NCBI GenBank assembly: GCA_031259225.1
Contig: JAIRLT010000105.1
Location: 1 to 5,715 of the forward strand
Source: Prevotellaceae bacterium
GTDB taxonomy: Bacteria > Bacteroidota > Bacteroidia > Bacteroidales > UBA932
Length of the DNA stretch: 5,715 nucleotides
Direction of reading: 5' to 3'
The position numbers and the translations under genes are program-made. This document shows positions 1 to 5,448 of this stretch, one piece after another. Positions within the stretch are counted from its first letter, which is position 1; every line of letters starts with the position of its first letter. The notes under the pieces are model-generated. The model ran no database searches, had not been told where the DNA came from, and saw only the letters and a program-made list of their open reading frames with translations.

Positions 1-10
1 AAGAATGACA

Positions 11-69
11 GCGTAAAGCGTGAAGCGAGCTGGCGCCGGAGCGCTTAACGCATTTCGCTTCACGCCTAA
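11..69. repeat. Intergenic inverted element of GCG-led 7-bp words around a GGCGCC core
   Basis: The left side (11-31) reads in 7-bp steps that each begin with GCG (GCGTAAA, then GCGTGAA, then GCGAGCT). The right side (42-69) steps by 7 bp as CGCTTAA, CGCATTT, CGCTTCA and CGCCTAA, the same word family on the other strand. The centre holds CTGGCGCCGG (30-39), an imperfect palindrome around GGCGCC. The best single inverted match is GCGTGAAGCGA (18-28) with its exact complement at 55-65. The element could fold as a hairpin and end transcription of an upstream gene, but no T-run follows, so I do not call a terminator. The adaptor start lies 15 bp after its end in an A/T-rich leader. Confidence 0.7.
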
Positions 70-83
70 TAAAAAAATAAAAT

Positions 84-1025
84 ATGAAAACAAAAAACAC
101 ATTCAGACGGTTATTTTCCCTTGGGCAGTTAGGGGGCATGGGCTTGCTGTTGCTCTCGTGCGGCGGAGGCAGCATGTCGGACGCCTATGGCAATTTTGAA
201 GCGACGGAAATTATAGTATCGGCGCAGGCGGCGGGGCAAATCCTGCAACTGGTCGCCCGCGAAGGCGCGCTATTGCAGGCAGGTGAACAGGTCGGGCTGA
301 TTGACACCGTCGATTTGTTTCTGCAAAAACAGGTATTGCTGGCGCAGGCAGGGGCGGTGGCGGCACAGTTCCCGATACTGCAAGCGCAGGCAGACGTGCA
401 ACGGCAACAGATAAAAAATATGGAAAACGATTTCGCACGGATAAAAAACATGTGGTGCGACGGCGCTGCCACGCAAAAACAGTATGACGACATGGAAGGC
501 GCATGGGAAGTTGCCAAACGGCAACTGGCGGCTACCGAAAGCCAGCGTATCGCGCTGCACAGCCAGCAGGAAACCATCCGGCGGCAGGCGGCGCAAGTGG
601 ATAACAATATTGCCAAATGCCGCATCGAAAACCCGCGCACGGGTACGGTGCTGGTAAGCTATGCCGAAGCCGGCGAGCTGGCTGCTCCGGGAAAGGCGCT
701 GTATAAGGTAGGCGACTTGTCGGAGATGAAATTAAAAGTATATATCAGCGAAGCGCAGTTGGCTGCCGTCAAAATCGGGCAGCCGGTGGAGGTACTGATT
801 GACGCCCCCGACGGCGGCGTGCAGCCAATGGAAGGAACTGTCTGCTGGATTGCCGGCAAAGCGGAGTTTACGCCCAAAATCATCCAAACGCGCGACGAAC
901 GGGTTAATCTTGTCTATGCCGTGAAAGTGGCGGTGAAAAACGACGGGCGGATAAAAATCGGTATGCCCGGAGAAGTAAAGTTCAGCACTAATTTCTATTT
1001 GGCTGGCGCGCCAGCCGACTTATGA
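84..1025 (+). CDS. ybhG: HlyD/YbhG-type periplasmic adaptor lipoprotein of an ABC efflux pump
   Basis: This is a membrane-fusion protein that should link the inner-membrane ABC permeases to an outer-membrane TolC-type channel. Residues 7-26 are a lipoprotein signal with lipobox LLSC, so C26 is the likely lipidated residue; E. coli YbhG has an N-terminal membrane anchor instead. The first half of the lipoyl/barrel-sandwich domain follows at about 35-75 (YGNFEATE, GQILQLVAREG). A long coiled-coil hairpin rich in Q/A/K spans about 80-175, and the second lipoyl half lies near 181-210 (ENPRTGTVL). The beta-barrel covers about 212-300 and contains AEFTPK and LVYAVKV, which match the family's AEFTPK...DLVYR block, then GMPGEVKF. 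The last eight residues (LAGAPADL) are encoded by the palindrome at 1001-1016 and its neighbour, so the native end is probably near residue 305. The ATG follows an A-rich leader without a Shine-Dalgarno sequence. It is the first operon gene in view, 24 bp before ATPase 1. The symbol is assigned by homology. Confidence 0.93.
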   Translation: MKTKNTFRRLFSLGQLGGMGLLLLSCGGGSMSDAYGNFEATEIIVSAQAAGQILQLVAREGALLQAGEQVGLIDTVDLFLQKQVLLAQAGAVAAQFPILQAQADVQRQQIKNMENDFARIKNMWCDGAATQKQYDDMEGAWEVAKRQLAATESQRIALHSQQETIRRQAAQVDNNIAKCRIENPRTGTVLVSYAEAGELAAPGKALYKVGDLSEMKLKVYISEAQLAAVKIGQPVEVLIDAPDGGVQPMEGTVCWIAGKAEFTPKIIQTRDERVNLVYAVKVAVKNDGRIKIGMPGEVKFSTNFYLAGAPADL

Positions 1026-1051
1026 CTTCTGACTTACGACTAATCACTCAT
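1001..1051. repeat. GC palindrome plus 7-bp word array at the adaptor/ATPase 1 junction
   Basis: GGCTGGCGCGCCAGCC (1001-1016) is a perfect 16-bp palindrome. Five 7-bp units follow directly at 1017-1051: GACTTAT, GACTTCT, GACTTAC, GACTAAT and the diverged CACTCAT. The palindrome encodes the last residues of the adaptor, the first two units carry its TGA stop (1023-1025), and the fifth unit contains the first two bases of the ATPase 1 ATG (1050-1052). The 14-bp core GCTGGCGCGCCAGC recurs exactly at 4206-4219 and with one change at 5398-5411. Confidence 0.85.
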
Positions 1052-1961
1052 GATAGAAGTAAAAAACATATCTAAAAAATACGGTGCGGTGCAGGCGTTG
1101 GAAGACGTATGTTTTTCCGTACGGGAGGGCGAGCTGTTCGGATTGATTGGTCCCGACGGCGCAGGAAAAACATCACTGTTGCGCATCCTCGCTACGCTGC
1201 TGCCGCCCGGCAGCGGCTCGGCAAAGGTTGATGGCTTCGATGTGCAGCGCGATTACCGTATGGTTCGCCGGCATACAGGCTATATGCCCGGTCGCTTTTC
1301 GCTCTACCAGGATTTGTCGGTAGAAGAAAACCTCGCATTTTTTGCCACCATTTCCGGCATGTCCGTGAAAACGAATTATGACTTGATACGCCCCATTTAC
1401 GCATCCCTCGAGCCTTTCCGCAAACGGCGCGCCGGCGCGCTTTCCGGCGGCATGAAGCAAAAACTGGCATTGTGCTGTGCGCTCGTGCACCGTCCGTCGG
1501 TGCTGCTGCTCGACGAGCCAACCACCGGCGTGGACGCTGTGTCGCGCACGGAATTTTGGGACTTGCTGAAAAAACTGAAACAATACGGCATCACTATCCT
1601 CGCGTCCACGCCCTACATGGATGAAGCCGGCAGGTGCGAACGCATCGCGTTCATCCGGCATGGGCGCATCCTGCAAACGGACGCGCCGCAACGTATTGTG
1701 CAAGCTTTCCCGCACCGTATCCATGCCGTCCACAGCGGCGACGCCTGCCGGTTGCTGCGCGACTTGCAGCAGTGGTCGCACCTGCATTCGGTTTATCCGT
1801 TCGGCTACTATGCCCACCTGATCGACCGGCGGGATGCGCCGCCGGATACGGTAACGGATGAAATCACCGGTTTTTTAGCGCAACGCGGGCACACGCAGGT
1901 CGAATGCCGCGTTATTCCCCCAACGATTGAAGACTGCTTTATGAATTATGATTGCCCGTAG
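1050..1961 (+). CDS. ybhF: ABC transporter ATPase 1, equivalent to the N-half of YbhF
   Basis: This is one of two separate ATPases that should energise the permease pair at the cytoplasmic face. Walker A is GPDGAGKT (residues 34-41), the signature LSGGMKQ lies at 131-137, Walker B VLLLDEP at 151-157 with catalytic E156, and the D-loop starts at GVD (160). Two switch residues are missing. The Q-loop position reads GYMPGRF, with G81 where E. coli YbhF has Q. The H-loop reads STPYMDEA, with P188 for the usual His; the same site in the first domain of YbhF is Ser. GPDGAGKT, LSGGMKQKL and the PTIEDCF end (PTLEDxF type) match the YbhF N-half closely. About 90 residues after the ATPase core form a helper domain. 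The last residues, DCP, and the TAG stop come from the repeat at 1952-2097. The start follows the adaptor stop by 24 bp and no Shine-Dalgarno sequence is visible. The symbol refers to the N-terminal half only. Confidence 0.93.
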   Translation: MIEVKNISKKYGAVQALEDVCFSVREGELFGLIGPDGAGKTSLLRILATLLPPGSGSAKVDGFDVQRDYRMVRRHTGYMPGRFSLYQDLSVEENLAFFATISGMSVKTNYDLIRPIYASLEPFRKRRAGALSGGMKQKLALCCALVHRPSVLLLDEPTTGVDAVSRTEFWDLLKKLKQYGITILASTPYMDEAGRCERIAFIRHGRILQTDAPQRIVQAFPHRIHAVHSGDACRLLRDLQQWSHLHSVYPFGYYAHLIDRRDAPPDTVTDEITGFLAQRGHTQVECRVIPPTIEDCFMNYDCP

Positions 1962-2097
1962 GGCAACAATATCAATAGAACGAACCATGACAAATACAAA
2001 CATTGCCCGTAGGGTATTAACATTATCATGTATCCCCTACGGGGAAACGATTGTTGATATACGGTATTTTCTATTGACATTATTGTCCTACGGACAA
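1952..2097. repeat. 146-bp inverted-repeat element with nested CCCGTAGGG-type hairpins
   Basis: The outer arms at 1952-1980 and 2069-2097 are 29 bp each and match as inverted repeats at 25 positions. Each arm begins with its own small hairpin: TTGCCCGTAGGGCAA (1952-1966) and TTGTCCTACGGACAA (2083-2097). Two more of the same type lie inside, CCCGTAGGG (2006-2014) and CCCCTACGGGG (2034-2044), and the inner pair also faces inward. The left hairpin supplies the TAG stop of ATPase 1 (1959-1961). No target-site duplication is obvious at the ends. It resembles a non-autonomous palindromic element of MITE or REP/BIME type. It fills nearly all of the 161-bp gap between the ATPase genes. Confidence 0.8.
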
Positions 2098-2100
2098 CCT

Positions 2101-2126
2101 CAACAAATCAACAAATGAACAAATGA
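2101..2126. repeat. 8-bp word repeat CAACAAAT carrying the ATPase 2 start
   Basis: CAACAAAT at 2101-2108 is repeated exactly at 2109-2116, varied as GAACAAAT at 2117-2124, and followed by GAATAC. The ATG of ATPase 2 (2123-2125) spans the end of the third unit. There is no Shine-Dalgarno sequence. The repeat also creates a three-codon ORF (2115-2126) whose TGA overlaps this ATG as ATGA. Confidence 0.75.
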
Positions 2127-2854
2127 ATACTGTTATCCATACCCATCATTTGACAAAGTGTTTCGGCACATTTACTGCGGTCGAAGACCTTTCGTTTAAG
2201 GTCGCGCGGGGCGAAATTTTCGGCTTCCTCGGCGCTAACGGCGCAGGAAAAACTACCGCTATCCGGATGCTGTGCGGATTGCTGAAACCTACGTCGGGCG
2301 CGGCTTCTGTGGCGGGGTTCAACGTATTTACGCAAAGTGAACAGATAAAACGCCACATCGGGTATATGTGCCAGCGCTTCTCGCTGTATGAAGACTTGAC
2401 GGTGGCGGAAAACATCGCTTTCTACGGCGGTATCTACGGGTTGAGCCGGAAAGAAATCCGCCTGCGCAGCGAACAGCTCTACGCCCGCATTGACCTTGCC
2501 CACGCCCGCCATACGCTGATACGCGACCTCCCGCTGGGTTGGCGGCAGAAGCTGGCGTTTCTATCCAGCCTGCTGCACCGCCCGGAAATCGTGTTCCTCG
2601 ACGAACCGACGAGCGGCGTGGATCCCATTACGCGGCGGCAATTCTGGAATTTGATTTACGAAACGGCGGAGGAAGGCATCACCGTCTTCGTTACCACGCA
2701 TTATATGGACGAAGCGGAATACTGCCACCGCGTATTGGTCATGGTTGCCGGGCGCATGGCGGCATTGGACAGCCCGGAGGCGCTGAAACGGCAGTATGGC
2801 GCAACGGGCATGAACGAAGTATTTTTAGCGCTCGTAAGGAGTGAACAGCCGTAG
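2123..2854 (+). CDS. ybhF: ABC transporter ATPase 2, equivalent to the C-half of YbhF
   Basis: This is the second ATPase and the likely heterodimer partner of ATPase 1. Walker A is GANGAGKTT (residues 37-45). The Q-loop is intact in GYMCQRFSLYEDLTV (Q84), Walker B is IVFLDEP (156-162, E161), the D-loop SGVD follows, and the H-loop is intact in TTHYMDEA (H193). The signature is degenerate: LPLGWRQKLA (136-145) replaces LSGGQ. The C-half of E. coli YbhF has LPLGFKQRLA at the same place, so this is a family trait and not decay. At 243 residues it is a minimal ATPase domain with a short tail ending in NEVFLALVRSEQP. The start lies inside the 8-bp repeat at 2101-2126. The downstream gap to permease 1 is 236 bp and filled by repeats. 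It could also be described as a generic ABC-2 ATPase, but the paired defects favour YbhF. Confidence 0.93.
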   Translation: MNTVIHTHHLTKCFGTFTAVEDLSFKVARGEIFGFLGANGAGKTTAIRMLCGLLKPTSGAASVAGFNVFTQSEQIKRHIGYMCQRFSLYEDLTVAENIAFYGGIYGLSRKEIRLRSEQLYARIDLAHARHTLIRDLPLGWRQKLAFLSSLLHRPEIVFLDEPTSGVDPITRRQFWNLIYETAEEGITVFVTTHYMDEAEYCHRVLVMVAGRMAALDSPEALKRQYGATGMNEVFLALVRSEQP

Positions 2855-2879
2855 TAAGCTGCCGCCACCGGGAAGTATG

Positions 2880-2960
2880 GAAGTTAAAATTTTGAGTTCC
2901 GAAGTTAAAAGTTGAGCTTCCGAAGTTAAAATTTTGAGTCCTGAAGTTAAAAGTTGAACT
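2880..2960. repeat. Four-unit array of 21-bp period, alternating two unit types
   Basis: Units start with GAAGTTAAAA at 2880, 2901, 2922 and 2943; the last is about 18 bp before it decays. Units 1 and 3 continue with TTTTGAG and units 2 and 4 with GTTGA, so the array has a 42-bp higher-order period (AB-AB). A-tracts recur at two helical turns, which would favour curved DNA. The array sits in the gap between ATPase 2 and permease 1. The remainder of that gap (2961-3090) holds no gene I can support. Confidence 0.85.
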
Positions 2961-3072
2961 AAATAAGCAGGAATGTCAGCTATGGAGGGACAAAATGTCA
3001 GTAGTAATAACCGGCAGTATACTCCGACAGGGAAAAATATAACAGGCAATGGACAGTTTCTATGTCCCCCAT

Positions 3073-3086
3073 TCCCCGTCAGGGGA
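3073..3086 (+). promoter_or_regulatory. Small hairpin covering a possible ribosome-binding site of permease 1
   Basis: TCCCC (3073-3077), loop GTCA, GGGGA (3082-3086) forms a 5-bp stem. AGGGGA (3081-3086) lies four bases before the ATG at 3091 and is the clearest Shine-Dalgarno-like sequence in the operon. If 3091 is the true start, the hairpin could hide the site and modulate translation. If translation starts at 3049, the hairpin is simply inside the coding region. Confidence 0.35.
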
Positions 3087-3090
3087 TAAA

Positions 3091-4197
3091 ATGAAAAGAG
3101 GAATGAAAAAATTATTTGGTTTTATTCAAAAAGAGTTCCGGCATATTTTCCGCGACTACCGGACGTTACTTATTATAACAGGTATGCCGGTTGCACAGGT
3201 ATTGATTTTCGGTTTTGCCATTTCGACCGACGTCCGGCAGGCGCCGGTGGCGGTGCTTGACTATTCGCGCGATGTGGAAACGGCGCGGCTGGCGGATAAA
3301 ATATTCGCGTCGGGCTATTTCCGCTTTGCCGGCGCATTGACCGGCGCCGGCGCCATAGAACCGGCTTTCCGGCAGGGCAAGGCGCGGATGGTGATTGTTT
3401 TCGGGAACGATTTTGCCCAACAAATACAGTCGGGACAAGGCTTTCCGGTGCAACTGGTCGCCGATGCGTCGGACGCTAACATCGCCCGCCTGCTCACGGG
3501 CTATATGCAATCCATTATGGCGGATTACCTGCAAACCAGCCGCTCGTTCCCGCAAGGCGTGATACCCGAAACGAAAATGCTGTATAATCCCGGCATGCGC
3601 AGCGTCTACATGTTTGTGCCGGGCATCATCTGCCTGCTGCTGATGCTGCTTTCGTGCATCATGACCTCCGTATCCATCGCCCGCGAGAAGGAGTTGGGAA
3701 CGATGGAGGTATTGCTCGCGTCGTCGTTGCGCCCCGTGCAGATTATCTTCGGCAAAGTAATTCCCTACGTGGCGATAGCGTTCACCGTCGGGCTGGTGGT
3801 GCTGGCAATGGGCTACACCGTATTCCGCCTCCCGGTGGCGGGCAACCTGTGTTTGCTGCTGGGCGAATGTTTGCTGTATATCCTGCTTTCACTGTCCATC
3901 GGGCTGTTGATTTCCACCGTAACGCGGACGCAGCAGACCGCCCTGATGGTGTCAATGTTTGTCATGTTCCTGCCTGCCATCCTTCTTTCGGGTTTCATTT
4001 ACCCGATCGCTAACATGCCCGCGCCGTTGCAGTGGCTGAGCGCCGTGATGCCGCCACGCTGGTTTATTGTCATCATTAAAAATATCATGTTAAAAGGCGC
4101 AGGACTGGCGCATGTCTGGAAAGAAACGTTAATTTTAGCCGGAATGACGGCTTTTTTCCTCACCATGAGCATCAGGAAGCTAATGGTTAATGGTTAG
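3091..4197 (+). CDS. ybhS: ABC-2 type permease 1, YbhS-like
   Basis: This is an inner-membrane permease, one half of the export channel. From the 3091 start it has 368 residues. The cytoplasmic N-helix is KKLFGFIQKEFRHIFRD; TM1 lies near 25-45 and ends in FGFAISTD, like FGYGINLD in YbhS. A periplasmic domain spans about 46-170 (ending MLYNPGMRS). TM2 is near 173-194, followed by the ABC-2 coupling motif AREKELGTMEVLLASSLRP (197-215). TM3 to TM5 are near 222-242, 252-276 and 284-304, then LSGFIYPIANMP; the last TM is near 344-362. An in-frame ATG at 3049 would add 14 residues (MDSFYVPHSPSGDK). I prefer 3091 because the extension is unlike the family N-terminus and an AGGGGA precedes 3091; 3103 is also possible. 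The final residues LMVNG and the TAG stop come from the word repeat at 4181-4208. Confidence 0.9.
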   Translation: MKRGMKKLFGFIQKEFRHIFRDYRTLLIITGMPVAQVLIFGFAISTDVRQAPVAVLDYSRDVETARLADKIFASGYFRFAGALTGAGAIEPAFRQGKARMVIVFGNDFAQQIQSGQGFPVQLVADASDANIARLLTGYMQSIMADYLQTSRSFPQGVIPETKMLYNPGMRSVYMFVPGIICLLLMLLSCIMTSVSIAREKELGTMEVLLASSLRPVQIIFGKVIPYVAIAFTVGLVVLAMGYTVFRLPVAGNLCLLLGECLLYILLSLSIGLLISTVTRTQQTALMVSMFVMFLPAILLSGFIYPIANMPAPLQWLSAVMPPRWFIVIIKNIMLKGAGLAHVWKETLILAGMTAFFLTMSIRKLMVNG

Positions 4198-4262
4198 TGG
4201 TTAGTGCTGGCGCGCCAGCCAATTAGAAATTAGAAATATGAAATTAGAAATATGAAATACGC
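4181..4262. repeat. Two 7-bp word arrays flanking a GC palindrome between the permease genes
   Basis: Left words at 4181-4208 are TAATGGT twice, then TAGTGGT and TAGTGCT. The palindrome GCTGGCGCGCCAGC (4206-4219) follows. Right words at 4221-4262 belong to another family: AATTAGA (4221, 4228, 4242), AATATGA (4235, 4249) and the diverged AATACGC (4256). The stop of permease 1 (4195-4197) lies in the left array and the ATG of permease 2 (4252-4254) in the right one. No Shine-Dalgarno sequence is present. Confidence 0.88.
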
Positions 4263-5367
4263 TTTACGGGTACTTTTTATACTGATACAAAAAGAATTTA
4301 AGCAGATTTTCCGTAACCGGAGTTTGTTGCCGGTGATTTTTGTCGTGCCGATGCTGCAATTGCTTATCTTACCGCTGGCGGCGACGTTCGAGATGAAGGA
4401 AATAAGGATGCACGTAGCCGATTTGGACTGTTCGCCGCAATCGCGCGCCCTGACGGAACGATTTGCCGGGTCGCCGTTTTTCCGGTTGGTGAATGTGTCG
4501 CAAAGCTACGCCGCCGCCGGGGAGGATATTACCGGCAATCGCGCCGATATGTCGCTTGAAATTCCGCCGCACTTCGAGCGCGACCTGTCCCGCGAAGGCG
4601 CGGCGAAAGTGCATCTAACCGTCAATGCCATTAACAGCTCTGCGGCGGCGCTGGCAAATGCCTACAGCCTTTCCATTATCGGCGGCTTCCATGCGCAGCC
4701 GTCCGTTCCTGCGTCCCCTGCGGGGGTTGCCGGGCTTGCGGAAGAACAGTTCTGGTACAATCCCCGTCTGGATTACCCGACCTACATGGTGCCGGGCATA
4801 CTGGTGATGCTGGTGGCTATCATCGGGCTGTTCCTTTCGTCGATAAATATGGTGCGCGAAAAGGAAATCGGCACGATGGAACAAATCAATGTAACGCCCA
4901 TCCGCAAGTACCAGTTGATTACCGGGAAGTTTTTCCCCTTTTGGGTTTTTGCGCTCATCGACGCCACGATTGGATTGCTGCTTGCCCGCCTCGTATACGG
5001 CATTCCGGTGGCAGGCAGCATTGCGTTGATTTACCTCCTGCTGGTGACGTTCCTGCTGGCGATACTGGGCGTAGGGCTGTTCTTTTCGGCGATATCCCGC
5101 ACGCAGCAGCAGGCGATGTTTATGGCGTGGTTTTTTGTCATGGTTTTTGTGCTGCTCTCGGGGCTGTTCACGCCGGTAGAAAGCATGCCCGGTTGGGCGC
5201 GCGGGTTTAATACCATCAATCCGTTTGCTTATGGTATCAAGGCTGTGCGGATGGTCATGCTCAAGGGCTCGTCGTTTGCCGACGTGCAGCGCGAATTTTA
5301 CGCCCTGCTTGCCTACGCCGCTATCACCCTGAGCCTCGCAGTGAACAGGTATAAGAAAACGGCATAG
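4252..5367 (+). CDS. ybhR: ABC-2 type permease 2, YbhR-like
   Basis: This is the second inner-membrane permease and last gene of the operon, with 371 residues. The N-helix LFILIQKEFKQIFRNRS leads into TM1 (about 25-44), ending in LPLAATFEMKEIR; E. coli YbhR has PFAATLEV there, which supports the YbhR assignment over YbhS. The periplasmic domain covers about 46-175 and ends in FWYNPRLDYPTYMVPG, against NWYNPNLDY in YbhR. TM2 is near 178-198, the coupling motif VREKEIGTMEQINVTPIRKY lies at 201-220, TM3 to TM5 are near 226-249, 252-279 and 286-306, then GLFTPVESMPGW; the last TM is near 346-364. The linker at 148-163 (QPSVPASPAGVAGLAE region) is encoded around a CCCC-TGC-GGGG hairpin (4715-4725). 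The ATG at 4252 lies in a 7-bp repeat, 54 bp after the permease 1 stop. Similar word-plus-palindrome blocks lie on both sides of the gene in inverted orientation. Confidence 0.92.
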   Translation: MKYALRVLFILIQKEFKQIFRNRSLLPVIFVVPMLQLLILPLAATFEMKEIRMHVADLDCSPQSRALTERFAGSPFFRLVNVSQSYAAAGEDITGNRADMSLEIPPHFERDLSREGAAKVHLTVNAINSSAAALANAYSLSIIGGFHAQPSVPASPAGVAGLAEEQFWYNPRLDYPTYMVPGILVMLVAIIGLFLSSINMVREKEIGTMEQINVTPIRKYQLITGKFFPFWVFALIDATIGLLLARLVYGIPVAGSIALIYLLLVTFLLAILGVGLFFSAISRTQQQAMFMAWFFVMVFVLLSGLFTPVESMPGWARGFNTINPFAYGIKAVRMVMLKGSSFADVQREFYALLAYAAITLSLAVNRYKKTA

Positions 5368-5396
5368 GGCAAGGCGCATTCGCGAGTGGAGAAAAT

Positions 5397-5439
5397 GGCT
5401 GGCGCGCCGGCACTAACCATTAACTACTAACCATTAACA
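5397..5439. repeat. GC palindrome plus 7-bp words, inverted copy of the block at 4185-4220
   Basis: GCTGGCGCGCCGGC (5398-5411) is the GC palindrome with one arm base changed. Four 7-bp units follow at 5412-5439: ACTAACC, ATTAACT, ACTAACC and ATTAACA. On the minus strand this reads as GGTTAGT/GGTTAAT-type words leading into the palindrome, as on the + strand at 4185-4220; 32 of 36 bases match between 4185-4220 and the complement of 5397-5432. The block lies 30 bp past the end of permease 2. It may act as an RNA hairpin at the operon end, but no T-run follows, so I do not call a terminator. Confidence 0.82.
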
Positions 5440-5448
5440 AAGTGTTTC

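Noticed and set aside
1..83. Bacteroidetes-type promoter (TTTG and TAnnTTTG) before the adaptor
   Set aside because: No such pair is found; the gene may be transcribed from further upstream, outside the window.
1426..1440. GGCGCGCC-centred GC palindrome inside ATPase 1
   Set aside because: It encodes the conserved stretch just before LSGGM and has no flanking 7-bp words, so it is most likely a codon-usage coincidence.
1987..2118. 43-codon + strand ORF across the inverted-repeat element
   Set aside because: It is made almost entirely of repeat sequence, with no ribosome site and no recognisable domain.
2880..2960. Possible CRISPR array (also considered for 5470-5595)
   Set aside because: Units are contiguous with no unique spacers and no cas genes are nearby.
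4615..5379. Minus-strand 254-codon ORF
   Set aside because: It is antisense to the well-supported YbhR-like permease and its product is a His/Arg/Gln-rich sequence with no recognisable domain, as expected from the opposite strand of a GC-rich gene.
5368..5448. Intrinsic terminator after the operon
   Set aside because: The GC palindrome at 5398-5411 has no loop and no T-run follows it; termination here cannot be supported from the sequence.
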